Assembly: GCA_958510875.1 (NCBI GenBank)
Contig: OY294067.1
Span: 139,242,046 to 139,306,045 of the forward strand
DNA: 64,000 bases
Reading direction: 5' to 3'
Source: Endomychus coccineus
Lineage: Eukaryota; Arthropoda; Insecta; Coleoptera; Endomychidae
Shown: positions 30,652 through 42,198 of the stretch, in pieces
Layout: every line of letters starts with the position of its first letter
How positions within the stretch are numbered: the stretch's first letter is position 1
The notes under the pieces: generated by a model
Database searches by the model: none
What the model was told of the DNA's origin: nothing
Seen by the model: only the letters and a program-made list of their open reading frames with translations
Position numbers and translations under genes: made by a program

Positions 30652-31423
30652 TGTCAAATAAAAATCATCCATTTCATTTAGTAGATTTCAGTCCTTGACC
30701 AATTTTAGGTGCAATTAATGCTTTTATTTTAATAATAGGAATTATTAAATGATTTCATTTAATAAATATAAATTTATTTTTTCTTACATGAATTATTATA
30801 ATCTTAATTATATTTCAATGATGACGAGATATTACACGAGAAAGAACTTATCAAGGTAATCATACATTAGTAGTAACTTTAGGTTTACGATGAGGAATAA
30901 TTTTATTTATTACATCAGAAATTTTTTTTTTTATTTCTTTCTTCTGAGGATTTTTTCATAATAGATTATCCCCAACTATTGAATTAGGAATAATTTGACC
31001 TCCAAAAGGAATTAATCCTTTTAACCCTATTCAAATTCCCCTATTAAATACTTTAATTTTATTATCTTCAGGTCTTACAGTTACTTGAGCTCATCATAGA
31101 TTAATAGAAAATAATATAAAACAAACTAATCAAAGTTTATTAATTACAGTAATTTTAGGTATTTACTTTTCTCTTTTACAAGGTCTTGAATATGTAGAAT
31201 CACCTTTCACAATTGCCGATTCAATTTATGGATCTTCTTTTTTTATAGCTACTGGATTTCATGGAATTCATGTAATTATTGGAACTTTATTCCTATTAAC
31301 TTGTTTAATTCGAAATTTATTTAACCATTTTTCAATAACTCATCATTTTGGATTTGAAGCTGCAGCTTGATACTGACATTTTGTAGATGTAGTATGATTA
31401 TTTTTATATATTTCAATTTACTG
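30651..31423 (+). pseudogene. cox3: cox3 (NUMT), missing only the last codons
   Basis: Cytochrome c oxidase subunit III, starting MSNKNHPFHLVDFSPWPILG. Further motifs: WWRDITRERTYQG-like (here with AGA as Ser), [36 protein letters not shown], and [20 protein letters not shown] near the C-terminus. The reading is open until the junction at 31423, just before the normal end, so three to five codons and the stop are missing. Beyond is element B sequence. Confidence 0.9.
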
Positions 31424-31580
31424 CAAAAAATGAGATAGGTCAAAATACCAAAAATCAGATAAGAGAAGAATAAAAATACCATCTTTTCACCAAAACAGAA
31501 TATGAAAAAACGAAAAATCTTTGACATATACTCAATTTTTCAATGTGCCAAAAAACACACTAAATGAGCCCATGGGCCCT
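31424..31580 (-). repeat. Right inverted arm of element B, outer part
   Basis: caaaaaatgagataggtcaa and following bases are the reverse complement of 25385-25537, including aaaaattgagtatatgtcaa and gccaaaaaaca. After gggcccatggg the match becomes patchy. Confidence 0.88.
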
Positions 31581-31635
31581 AATGCGGAAATTCGGACAAA
31601 AATCGTCGATTTTCATCCTTAAATGCTTGGACTAA

Positions 31636-31840
31636 TAGCCGAACTTTCGAAATCACATTCCAAGTTCCATTGCTTGAAGTTCTGAAGTTCTTGGGAAACA
31701 ATACCTTTCCTAACAAAAATACATGTCCCATGTTTCGACGAACAAAATGGGAGACTAGTTAGTAGTCAGCAATTTTGAAGATTTCCAATTCTTCTTCTGA
31801 AACATAATATATTTGGCTGATGTATGAAATTTTTTATGTA
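31636..31840 (-). pseudogene. Endonuclease N-terminal fragment (possibly element H)
   Basis: Minus-strand reading in broken frames gives EELEIFKIADY, LVSHFVR and then HGTCIFVRKGIVSQELQNFK with ECDFESSAI. This fits the middle of a CR1/Jockey AP-type endonuclease (usual form HGG.CIFV+ ... E.DFE.SA). It lies downstream of an ORF1-like frame on the same strand. The rest of the domain (GDFNID part) is not here but does occur at 22750-22975, where element H is cut off. Confidence 0.5.
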
Positions 31841-31866
31841 TATTTCAATTTCTAAGATTTTGTACT

Positions 31867-32730
31867 TCAGTGATATTCTGGTGCAATACAATCAAATAAG
31901 AATGTTGCATGGTATTTTTCTTTAATGTGTGTACTTCTCTTGGGCCGTTTTGGTAAAGGCAAAGGTCGTTTTTGGAAAAGTTGATCTCTGCCGAAAAGGA
32001 CGTATGATGGTGTATCGTGGGGATTTGTAATTTTCTCTACATTTTGAAGTTGTACCGATATTTTGAAAGCAGCAATATTATTAGATTGGGTTTCTAGCTT
32101 TTCAATACAATCCAAGGCTATACCATTCTGTGATAAGTATTTTGAAATATTTCCCGTTGTAGTATTGGGCGATAAACGAGATATGAAGAGGATTCTTCTA
32201 CTTTTTATGGCAGTTATATCCAATTTGTTTTCAATCCTCCGAAGCACTGTATTTATTTTGTTTCTTCTATTTTGTGTATTTTCTTTGACTCCCTTATTAT
32301 CTTGTGATGTTGATGATTGTACCGAGCTTCTTCAATTTTGGGAATTATTAGATCGGTTATCAGTCTTTGAATGTATTACGTTGTTCATGATTCCTGTTTG
32401 TTTCTCTACTAGAGTTTTGGTGTCAATGTTGACTGATGTAACTTTTGGTGTTTGAGATTTCGGGCTATTGCGCATATTGCACTTGGCAGATTTGGTTTTT
32501 TGATTATCAACCTTTGTGGTATTGTTCGAAACTTCACTGAATCTTGGTGACGGTGCTTTCGAAATGAAAGGAGACTTTGGATAACTCTTCTTTTGATTCC
32601 TTCAACTTGATGAGCTTGTACATTGTACAAATAACCAAAATATTCAAGGTGACGCATTCGAGCAACAAAATTAATTTTTGGCGAAAACGGTTCATCAAAT
32701 TTACCAAGACCGATCATATGACGTATCACT
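31867..32730 (-). pseudogene. ORF1-like protein of a non-LTR element, frameshifted
   Basis: Two frames. 32409-32729 is basic, with PQRLIIKKPNLPSAICAIAR, and is not recognised in itself. 31867-32247 has RRILFISRLSPNTTTGNISK, then LSQNGIALDCIEKLETQSNN and AFKISVQLQNVEKI, resembling the RNA-binding (RRM-like) domain of CR1/Jockey ORF1 proteins, whose signature is LFISRL.P.TT...I..+L. The short basic tail ends LFDCIAPEYH. It is followed by endonuclease remnants, as expected for an ORF1-ORF2 order. Confidence 0.55.
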
Positions 32731-33771
32731 CAACCCCTCTCCTCTATTCAATTTTGAGGGGTTGAGGCGCCCCCTATTAGGGGGTTGCTCGTTCAAGCCT
32801 CAAATATACGTCAAAAGATGTCCCCCAAACAGAATCATCCGACGTGTTTCGTGAGATTTTTCCACTCACTATGGGATAAGAAATATACGGGGTGGCTCGT
32901 CTGAGATGGAACATCCTGTATAGTTTTTACATCGATAAGAGATAACTTGAACGTTTAGCGTTCGAATAATCAGAATAACACTAGTTTTCAATTAATCATA
33001 ACAAATAAAGTACTGCACTTTTGATTTGATCACCATCCTATGCAGCTAGTCATTATGCTTACAATGATGTCAACTCTATTTGAAGTTTAAAAGTTCATAC
33101 TACTAAAAACTTGACACAATTATGATGATAGAAAATACAACTGCTTGACACTGCGTAAACGAGGAAGAGTGACAGTAAGGTTGTTGTTATGCATCTGAGG
33201 GATTTTTTTATGTATTAATTTGTAAATTATTGACTGGTCAAAAAATAATTTCTTCTGTGATAATTGTGTAGTATGTAGCATCACAACTGTTTTTATCAAA
33301 AACATCTACAAAATACGAAATAGATCGGTATCCACATAATTGGTGATGGTTATAATTTCCGTTTTTGGATTGGAAAAAGTTGTGCGCATCATTCCTTACA
33401 AAACTTCTTCTAACTCAAACATTTTCGAATGTCTTATATAAACATCAAGATAACAGTTTCTGACAGTATGTGAATAGTTTGTGGATTGGAGTTCCTAGGA
33501 TGGCAAAGTGTCTGTCGAAATTTAAGTCAAAAATATATTGTGCTTGTATGAATTCTGTACTGTAAATTGCTCTATACAAGATTGTAAAACTATACACCTT
33601 TTTAGGACAATTATAGAATCCATATTTATTTACTTTTTATTTATCCAGCGATTGGCTATGTCACGAATATACAAATAAATTCAACGTATACATACACATA
33701 TAGTGTATGTATTTATATGCAAATATAAGCGTAATGGCTCCATAAAAATCATAAATCATATCCAAGATATA
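32731..33771. other. Non-coding stretch, possible small repeat at 32740-32935
   Basis: 32740-32935 holds aggggttgaggcgcccccta and gatgtcccccaaacagaatc with gacgtgtttcgtgag, which look like a dispersed insect repeat, but I cannot name it. The rest (to 33771) has no convincing frame; a 61-codon minus frame at 33120-33305 has no recognisable content. Confidence 0.4.
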
Positions 33772-34299
33772 CAGGGTGTCCTCGAACTGCGTGGCTAAAA
33801 TAAAACCGAAGATTCTTTGATTCGAAAAAAATTTGATGAGCCTTTTTACTTTTGCCTCAAGTGTCTTGTTTAGCCGGTAGAGGGCTTCAAAGTTGCAAAA
33901 ATGATTTTGTTTTTTTCGGTATAACTTGAGAACGTGATGGAGGACTTTTACAATATTTGGCAGGTGAGTTACTGTCAATAATAGCCGTTTTTGAGCGCGG
34001 AGCATAGAGCCTTAGAGACCATAAAAATGGCTCAAACTTGAGGATGTAACGGGAAAAGTGTCCAGAACTTTTTTGTGGTCAATGTAATTCACTCTATATT
34101 TTTTATGTAGATAGCTTATCTAATTTGGAAACTTTTCTTACTCTCAGAAAATTTTGATAAAATCAACGGATTAGCTTGAAAAAATAATTTTCGAGTCTCT
34201 GCAAGGTTGGCTTACTAATTTTACTTGATTAAAATACCTTAGTTGCCTTTGCTTTTCTAATGTCATTTTGGCATTTGGAGAATTTATTCTCAAAACTGT

Positions 34300-34398
34300 C
34301 AGTTTTTACTTTGCTTTCCGTAAAAATTTTATAAAATTATGGCTCAAAATTTCACTAACACTGAAATGGTTAATATCTCGGTAAAACACGAATAATAA
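34300..34398 (+). repeat. Left inner inverted repeat of copy 1, containing transposase start codons
   Basis: The block tttactttgctttccgtaaa ... atggctcaaaatttcactaa on the plus strand is the reverse complement of 35280-35345, where the true transposase start lies. On the plus strand the ATG at 34339 opens an 18-codon frame that ends quickly. Confidence 0.85.
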
Positions 34399-34439
34399 AA
34401 ACAATAGAAATGGGGAAACGATGTGATTATTTAGGAAAA

Positions 34440-35319
34440 ACAAATGCTGAATACACAAATTAATTCGTTTCAAGAAATTGGATTGAACTCTGGCTACTAC
34501 TTCAGGATCATTCTTCAATAAATCCGCTCCATGATTAATTCGTTGCAACAATTCCTTTCGTGTGTTTAATGGAGCTGCATAAACTTTCGACTTCAAAGCG
34601 CCCGATAGAAAGAAGTCGCAGGGCGTCAAATCAGGGGAGCGGGCCGGCCAGATCACTGGTGCATCGTGTCCTCTACCTATCCAGCGATCTGGATATTCCG
34701 CATTCAAATGTCGCCTCACAGCTAATGTGAAATGAGGAGGTGCACCATCATGGATAAACCAGGCCACGACGAATGTGTAAGGGCAAGTTTTCCAACAGTT
34801 CAAGTAGCCTTTGTTCCAAAAAGTTCAAGTAGTTCTCCCCGTTCAATCGATCACATCTCGTGAAAGTATCTTCGTCCGTGAACAGAATTCTTCTACAAAA
34901 ATTGGGGTTTGCGTTTTGTCTTTGGACAATGAGCCGACAGAAATCTAGCCGATGACCTGGATCCATGGGCAATAAGTCTTGAACTGTTTTAATATGATAG
35001 GGATACAACAGTTCTTCTTTCAGTACATTATGAACTAATGATTTTGAGGCTCCAATACGAAGTCCCAAACGTAGTGTGCTTATCCCAGGTTCAGTTTCAA
35101 CCGCTTCCAGGATCGCTTCTTCGAGCTCTAACGTCCTTCTTGTCCGTCTGCGTCCGGTTTCTCTGCGATTTGCTTCAAATTTGCCAGTTTCGCGAAGGTT
35201 TGCCGATTTGGAATTCTGCGATGCGGATATCTTTCCCTTCTCCGGCCATTGCAACGGCAAAGTCCATAAATCAATAACATATCAACCATTTCAGTGTTGG
35301 TGAAATTTTGAGCCATCAT
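34440..35319 (-). pseudogene. Mariner-type transposase, frameshifted and internally deleted
   Basis: Starts MAQNFTNTEMVDMLLIYGLC (ATG at 35316; MM from 35319). After a frame change come TRRTLELEEAILEAVETEPG, STLRLGLRIGASKSLVHNVL (helix-turn-helix region) and RRILFTDEDTFTRC with the first catalytic Asp. Then a deletion joins directly to DRLNGENYLNFLEQRLLELL. After a second frame change: WFIHDGAPPHF (second Asp), WPARSPDLTPCDFFLSGALK (third Asp), 43 residues between the two. A Trp usual after DFFL is Ser here. The C-terminus is lost in a deletion near 34450. Confidence 0.85.
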
Positions 35320-35681
35320 TTTATAAAATTTTTACGGAAAGCAAAGTAAAAACTGACAGTTTTGAGAATAAATTCTTCAAATGCCAAAATGACATTAGAA
35401 AAGCAAAGGCAACTAAGATATTTTAATCAAGTAAAATTAGTAAGCCAAAATTGCAGAGACTCGAAAATTAATTTTTTCAAGCTAATCCGTTGATTTTATC
35501 AAAAAAGTTCTTCATCACGTTCTCAAGTTATACCGAAAAAACAAAATTATTTTTGCAATTTTGAAGCCCTCTACCGGGTAAACAAGACACTTGAGGCAAA
35601 AGTAAAAAGGCTCATCAACTTTTTTTCGAATCAAAGAATCTTCGGCTTTATTTTGGCCACGCAGTTCGAGGACACCCTGTA

Positions 35682-36289
35682 TAATAATAAATGTCCAAAA
35701 ACTTGTCCACATTTTGGAAATAATATACAAATAGCTTTCATTCGAGATCAAGTAGATCTCGATAACCCCTGAATGATAAAAGATATTTGGATTTGAATTT
35801 TTCGGAAAAAATGGACTAAAATTGAGTTTTAGGGAAAATCATCAAAGATTTTCGACCAAGGACCATTTCTTTATTTTTGGAAAGAGTTACCTTCACCTGA
35901 ATTTTCAGCTGAATTGATCGATTATTGGCTCTTGCAGATCAATTTGAATTTTTTCCTAAAATACATGTATATATATTCATATTGTGAGAGGGGAGGCATG
36001 AACCGATTTTCAAAAACCTTGAACCAGTGAGTTCCTCTGACACCCAGAATAAAAGGGTATCAATCTCAAACCTGAGCCAAATCTTTGAGGCCTTAAAGAA
36101 AATTAAACAAAAAAAGTACCTCTCAAAAAGCGCAAAAAAAAGTTTTTGGCCAATTAAACTAGGTGGCACCCATTTTGGTAATTCAACTTTTTAGTATGTT
36201 GTTTGGGCCATCAATACGAACATTTTGAGCCGGGTCCCGTTAACGAGCGCGTAAATTGCACAGAAAATCATAACTGCCCTCCACTAATA
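35682..36289. other. Non-coding stretch between mariner copy 1 and a non-LTR tail
   Basis: No recognisable gene; short frames on the minus strand at 35515-35751 and 35939-36169 lack known motifs. A+T-rich. Confidence 0.4.
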
Positions 36290-36420
36290 ATCAAAGTATG
36301 ATTATATGAAAAATATCAGTCTGAATAAAGTAAATATCAACCAATCAATCGAGACGGGGGCGGACAAGTCCTGAGCACTTAGACCCCTTGATTAGGTCCA
36401 TTGTGCGCCCCTTGACACAT

Positions 36421-36690
36421 TAATCAGTCCACCAGGCCTAAGGCAGTGCCGAAGGCTAATATTTTGCATGGATTGATATCTCTTATAGCTTCAAGCAGCA
36501 TATGTATGCCGCCGAAGTGTTTTAGTCTAAGAGAAGCCAGTGCTGAACATTTTGTTAGCATGTGAGAGGCAGTTTTATCCGCCTCTCCACGTCTGCTACA
36601 AACTGGGTCTTCAACAATGCCCATTGTGTGTAGATGTTAATTCAGCTAAGAGTGTCCTGTCACCCGTTTCAGGCCTCTCCCGCTCATAGC
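36421..36690 (-). pseudogene. C-terminal tail of an RNase H-bearing non-LTR ORF2
   Basis: The minus strand reads LKRVTGHS, stop, HLHTMGIVEDPVCSRRGEAD, then KTASHMLTKCSALASLRLKH and ILAFGTALGLVD before the stop. This is the Cys/His motif after RNase H in I/R1/Jockey-type ORF2 proteins (C..C....ET..H+L..C), with the second Cys changed to Arg. Only the last ~80 residues are left; 36290-36420 is probably its 3' UTR. Confidence 0.7.
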
Positions 36691-36699
36691 GAGTAAGGT

Positions 36700-38053
36700 A
36701 TAAAAAATAACTATGAATATAAAAAAGATAGATAATAAAGAAACATCAAGATTGAGCGAATAGTTAATGGGACTTCCGTTCTCGTTCAAAAAATCCACAA
36801 ATCTACTCGGATAAGCAGTCTTTCAAGATGGGGTATATTTTGTATATTATTCGCTCCGCAGTGGCTTTGCGGTGATTCCATATGTTTGATCCTGATTCAG
36901 AATTACCTAAGCATTCAACTAAAAGGTTGCTTCAAGTGAACAGAAAGAACATTAAATCATGAAATCATATTTACTAAGTAATTTCGACTTGATACTGATG
37001 AGAGTTTAATGATGTAATATATTATTGATGAATCCTCAAGTCAAAAATTCAGTATAGACAACTAAGTGCACAAGAATTGAGTTCATAAATATAATATGTA
37101 ATGCGATATCTCTCCATACCAACAATTGTCAACTATTCAATCGATACCATCTATAGTGGAAAATAACATACCTTGAAACGTAGATTCATACTTTCGATAT
37201 AATAGCTCTAGTGATGACTTGATGAAAACTTTGTTAATTGTTATAAATATAAAAATAATATCGGAAGTTTTAAAATAATACAGATCTAAAAACAGAATAT
37301 CATACCTTCGCTCAGTTCCTATTATTCTATTCTAATCATTTATTAGAACTATTGCTCAGAATATTAAATACATGTAATGACATTCTCTCCAATTTCAACT
37401 GATATTTCGCTTCAATTGGATAATTGTATAACGAAGATACAACAAGCATTGTAATCACGAGACATATTTCAAATAATATCTAGACAGTCCTTGCGTCCGT
37501 TCGAAATTCAAGTAATATATCACACTTTTTCCATTACGTAAAAATTCAAAAGTATATGTACATTGTACATGTATGAAGATCATGGAAAACAATAGGCCAA
37601 CACTGTGATGTTTTGGATTTCTATTCCACAATCAGTTTCCAAAGGTTATTACAAAATTACAATATACGATTTTTAGTTAACAATTCTAATCGTTTATTGA
37701 TTGACTGACGATTTATTTTGTTTCACATTTATAAATGAATAGTTTTTCATCTTGCTATTACAATGAACTGAAATAATAACAATATGCATAATGCAAATAG
37801 GTGATAACAACATAATTCTTACCAATTAATCATGTATCGTTTATTCAATTTTACGATTCTTAACAGGAATAAGTTCAATAATATGAAACTAAATATGGAT
37901 ATGTTTGTACATTCTTGAGGAATCTGTGATTCATATGATTATCCAACACAGTAGAAATAAATTATAATTGAATGTTTCTCATATTTTCCAGTAACGTTTT
38001 CAAAAAGACCGTATGATCTTATTCGTAATGAATTGAATTCGCTTATTCAATAT
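36700..38053. other. A+T-rich non-coding stretch
   Basis: No frame above ~60 codons and no repeat recognised. It ends at the outer edge of the Gypsy-1 LTR (preceded by aatat at 38049-38053, a possible target duplicate). Confidence 0.45.
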
Positions 38054-39750
38054 TGTAAGGTTTTGGAGAAGCCGTTTGTGTCTCTAATGACCCCAACTAG
38101 CTCAGGGTAATAATTAACCTCAGGACTCGTAATAAAACGTATCCTTCGATTCTTGATTAAATAGGATTGCCTTTTTTGAGCGCAAATTGCTTTACGAAAG
38201 ATAAAAAAGAGTCCTCAATCAAGAATTCCCAGCATTACGAGGAGGATAAATTTTGGTAATTATAAAAACAAGTTTCAACTTAACAATTTGGATTTATTCC
38301 TCTAGGGAATTATAATAGAGAACAAAATTATTTTTATATACAAAGAAACTTAATTCAAGAATGTCAAAGAATGAAGCTTAAAAATTGATAGAGAAGCAAA
38401 TTAGAGTTCTGATGAATTGATTAACTTAAATTGAGATAACAGGTTTAATTTTATGGAACAAAGATACAACTTAATCAAAAGTTCAAATTAAGGAAGTTAT
38501 TTTGAGGTGATAAAAACAATGATTTTGGAAAGAGATCCTAAACAGCTGATTACGAAAATTTGGTTATTCTAACCAATAAATAGTTATCGTCATTAAACTT
38601 CGATGAGCGTGATGGAAGTGCTCTGCCAGGAATCCTTCTACAACAGGGCAAGGAAAAAAGACGTCTCGATCGTTTAAACCCTGAAATAGAGACAATGCGA
38701 GCAGTATATTGGGCTCAAGTTTGAGGGACAAATGACTAAATCAGCAGGAAAATAAAGATGATTCCACCACTGATTATGTTTTCTACCCAAAATGTATATT
38801 CAAATTTATAAAAAGGAATTGAAGTCTTTAAGAGAATTAATGAATTACATGGAATTTGTTCAGCAGATAATTTATCAAATTATAATATTGAAATCTGAAA
38901 GAGAACGATTAGATATTAGTTTACAATAGATATGCTGGAATAATAGCAATAAAACTCGGAATAGTGATCGTCGTGCCCAAATGATTATAACCTGTCCAAG
39001 TAATACCAGAAAGTTCACTCCCATAAAGCAGCAACTGAGAATTTTGGGCTTATATGTTCACCCAAGTGAAATAATTATTCCGTTATACCACCAATACTTC
39101 AGTATAGTGCCGCTACTGTATCATAAAGAATGTCGATTCAAGGTGCTACGGAATATTACAAAACCACGTGGTTCATTTGCTAGGTTGAACATGCCGTAAT
39201 GAAACGATATGAATATTCCACATAATTAACTTGACAAATTTATTACTTTATTTAGTAACGATAAAAATAATTTTGTATCTAACTACATGCAACCGGATAC
39301 AAGAAAAAATGATCTTGGTGTGTGACAAGGATAAGTTCCATGAGCGAATAATTGAAATTTTAATTAGGGAATATCTCATTGATAACATGTAATTAGAAAA
39401 ATCAAGATTTCATAGTAATATCTATGCACAACTATATAAACATTCAAGTTAGAAAATTATTATGAAATAACAAAATTGGGTTTTATCGATCTAATATTGT
39501 CCACAGTTACACACAAGATGTAAACTTTTATATCTGCATACAACCTCTCCCCGAATGTAGCGAAACATGTGACCTCTTGCGTCAATCTCTTGATTCTTCC
39601 ATGATCCGTTACCGCATTGACATATTAGCTTGTGCTATCAAATCACAGAGGTGGAGGTAGTCTCTTCCTGAGATTATACATCTCATAACAAATATCGGAA
39701 TAATAAATGACCATTAATTAATAATTGATTAGAGTCTAAAATGTTAAACA
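38054..39750 (-). repeat. Gypsy-1 3' LTR, uninterrupted
   Basis: On the plus strand runs from tgtaaggttttggagaagcc to tctaaaatgttaaaca. It matches 45996-46633 and then 56774-57810. The point tttaaaccctgaaatag at 38674-38690 is the intact version of the site into which Gypsy-2 inserted in the other LTR. Confidence 0.85.
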
Positions 39751-39764
39751 CCCCTTTTTCTCTC

Positions 39765-40345
39765 AAGCAAAATTTATGAAGTGAAGCTTCAAACAAAAAA
39801 GATGAAGTATGCAGTAGTCCTCACGAAGACGCTGACTGACCAAATTCAACGCCACAATAACCCAGATAGTCTTCCTCTAGACACTAGTTGATCATTTTCA
39901 GAGTCACGATAAACCCAATATGATTTGTTGGTCTTCACATAGACACTGGTTGACTATTTCCAGAGTTACGATAAGCAGTATACCAAAACATAACGAGAAA
40001 AAAAATTGTATGCTCTTGATAATACCCATCAAACTTCCAATGGTGAGTTGAAAGTTCACAGGAATATAAAACAAAAGAGACTACAGAATATTCAAATCGA
40101 ACAGAAAGTTTTCAACGAATGTCCCCATACGGGTTCCAGATATCCCCGGCAGGAAACCCACCCCATGGGCACTAGTCACCCTCCAGCTGGACCAAGTCCA
40201 CTACGAATTCACTCCCCTTAAGAGCCATTGGCAACCTAACAATAAAAAGAAACAGTTTTCAGACTGAAGAAGAGACAGATATGGGATCATCACGCGGTCT
40301 AGAATGCGTACATGGAAGAACAATAGAAGTATAATTAAATACAAA
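39765..40345. other. Gypsy-1 3' untranslated region with imperfect ~70-bp repeat
   Basis: Around 39825-39985 two similar units carry tagtcttcctctagacac / ggtcttcacatagacac and ttttcagagtcacgataa / tttccagagttacgataa. The small plus-strand frame at 40006-40221 has no recognisable domain. Confidence 0.45.
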
Positions 40346-41803
40346 TTAATGATGGGGTTTGCCCATTGCGAAATTCACAACATTACATATAGCTTTGGGT
40401 TTATTTACCGAATTTGATATGTAATTGCTTAGTTGGTGTTTCTTTGTGGCTCGCACAACTGATTTCAAATGTTTACTCAGCTTTTTATATTCTGCAATTA
40501 AAAATGAATGTTTTTTATTATACAGATTCTGCTTCTGCATACTACGGTTTTTTAGAGTGGTGAATATTTATGAATAGCCACAGTAGTTATTTCTTCATTC
40601 TCACACCAGTGTTCCGTCAAGCACAGTATGTCTGGATACACATTTGACATGTCATGGAATACTTACATTGCTGATGTTTTGTTTTTTAACGATTGAATGT
40701 TCTGATGAAATAATGTGAAGTTGTGCATATATGTCTGAGCTGATGTTTCTCTGTCTACTATGTTACATGTTGTCCTATCTTACGTTTTATAAAACACTTA
40801 TTCACAGCTACTCCTTCCGGCCATGTTTCAGGATTCATGATCAAATTTGAGTACTGATTCGAACATATTAATTTGAAGGACGAGTATATAGTTGGATATT
40901 TGGAATGTAGTTTTTCACAGTTTGCATCTATGGATAGTTGCTTTAAATATTCTGTTCTTAGGTAGTTTTAGGGCCTAGTCGACTAACATGTACATGTGTT
41001 AGAGCTATTTTAGGACCACTCGTTAATGATTTATTTGCAAATGTGCCAATTATTGGTTAAGTTTTTGTTTTATTTTTGATGCTAATTAAGTTTACATTGT
41101 TTTCATGTTCGGAATTGACCATGTTGTGTTAGAATCATCTCTGTATGAATCTTCTGTTGCTTCCAAAGATTTGACATTAGTTTCATTTTCTCCAAGTTTG
41201 ATTTTATTATTTAAAATATGTGAGTGTTTGTATTGAATGAATTCGATTTTTACCAGCTATGTTCTCTGTTGATTTGGCCGGTTCAATTTTCTTGTTTTTT
41301 TCTGACTTCTACAGCTGGGATAGTTGAAATCTCCTTCGTTTTTACACTGTTGATATTGTTTTTCATGTCCTGAGATAATGTACTCACAAGATTACTCAGT
41401 TGTTTTATTTCTCGTGTTTGTTCATTTAGTTCATCTGTTCAGTGTAGTTATTGTTCAATGAAGTTACTACATTATTTAGGTAAGTTTTCAAGTTTTCAAA
41501 TGCATTGTTAGCAGGATGTGCGCTTGTGTTCTTACAGCCACTATCACTTTGCATTGACGTAGACGTAGTAAGATGTTGTGGATTTATCATATTCGCTTTC
41601 ACACACTTTGGACGTGACCAGTAGTTAATGCTCTTGTCCTCACGAATTTTGGTATATTCTTCTATATTAATGTTGGTACACCTTACATGTAAAGTTCTGT
41701 CACACTTTATACATTTAATTGTATCGTCATATTTGCTTATTTTGGATTCACAAGCAGAGCTCAAAAAACCGCGTGTACTCACGGACCGCGCCATCAATTC
41801 CAC
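40346..41803 (-). pseudogene. CR1-like non-LTR fragment: PHD-type ORF1, endonuclease start, linker
   Basis: Minus strand, 5' to 3'. ORF1 at 41426-41803 has CIKCDRTLHVRCTN ahead of YWSRPKCVK, a PHD-like zinc finger found in some CR1-type ORF1 proteins, with continuing broken ORF1 to about 40800. Then NFTLFHQNIQSLKNK-like endonuclease start and DILCLTEHWCENEE at 40570-40760, but the rest of the endonuclease is deleted. Then LKSVVRATKKHQLSNYISNS with VNKPKAICNVVNF at 40346-40540, the post-endonuclease linker. The RT is absent. It lies within Gypsy-1, so it either inserted there or was trapped by rearrangement. Confidence 0.6.
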
Positions 41804-41849
41804 TGTAATCCCACTAGGGCTAAATCTCAGTATCTATTTAATTAGATGA

Positions 41850-42148
41850 TCGAAATTTATTAATATACCATTGGAGAGATGGCGTGGAGGCAAACGTTCT
41901 CATTATACTATAAATAAGAAATAATCACCCTTATCCACTAAAAATACTACTAAAGTACTGAGGACCTTTCGGCTACCAAGTAGCCATCATCAGAGTAAAC
42001 TAAATTCAAAACCAAAATGTGCCTGCTTAAATACTAGTTGGATATAATAATGTAAACAAAGGGTTACCCTCGGCTGGAGATGATTCAAAATTTAGTAAAT
42101 TGCTTTTTCGTTTATACATTTCCATCCCTTCTAAATTACCTAGAAATT
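41850..42148 (-). mobile_element. Penelope-type terminal sequence with hammerhead-like core
   Basis: Non-coding DNA between the CR1-like fragment and the Gypsy-1 integrase end. On the minus strand it contains the hammerhead-like core described separately. Its lengths and flanks cannot be fixed by eye; no RT or GIY-YIG coding is left. Confidence 0.4.
41960..41995 (-). ncRNA. Hammerhead-like core motif (Penelope-type)
   Basis: The minus strand reads CTGATGA, then a stem GGCTAC / GTAGCC with a short loop, then GAAAGG. The CTGATGA and GAA core boxes are both present, better than at 5018. Penelope-like elements carry such ribozymes. I cannot find a convincing third stem with a cleavage triplet nearby, so self-cleavage is unproven. 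Confidence 0.45.
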
Positions 42149-42198
42149 TGTCTGTACTGTGTTTTAAAAGTGATAAGTTTTAAAACACAGTACAGACA
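42149..42198. repeat. Perfect 21-bp inverted repeat (hairpin) at the Gypsy-1 integrase end
   Basis: 42149-42169 is the exact reverse complement of 42178-42198, with spacer gtgataag. It coincides with the end of the Gypsy-1 integrase frame and the start of the Penelope-type sequence. Confidence 0.9.

Larger units (their letters stand above)
33772..35679 (-). mobile_element. Mariner/IS630-type DNA transposon, copy 1 (1908 bp)
   Basis: Begins cagggtgtcctcgaactgcg and ends in its reverse complement (cgaggacaccctg at 35679), with TA on both sides (33770-33771 and 35680-35681), the usual Tc1/mariner target duplication. About 170 bp of outer inverted repeat match well; a second matching inner block includes the first codons of the transposase. 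The left end has ~200 bp absent from the right end. Two internal deletions compared with copy 2 (about 145 bp in the catalytic region and about 72 bp near the C-terminus). Confidence 0.88.

Noticed and set aside
32740..32935. Candidate MITE by phrases such as gatgtcccccaaacagaatc
   Set aside because: No inverted ends or target duplication could be found, so it is only noted as a possible dispersed repeat.
35038..35303. Plus-strand frames opposite the mariner transposase (also 63282-63901)
   Set aside because: Antisense to the transposase helix-turn-helix region; the similarity between the two places is due to the two copies.
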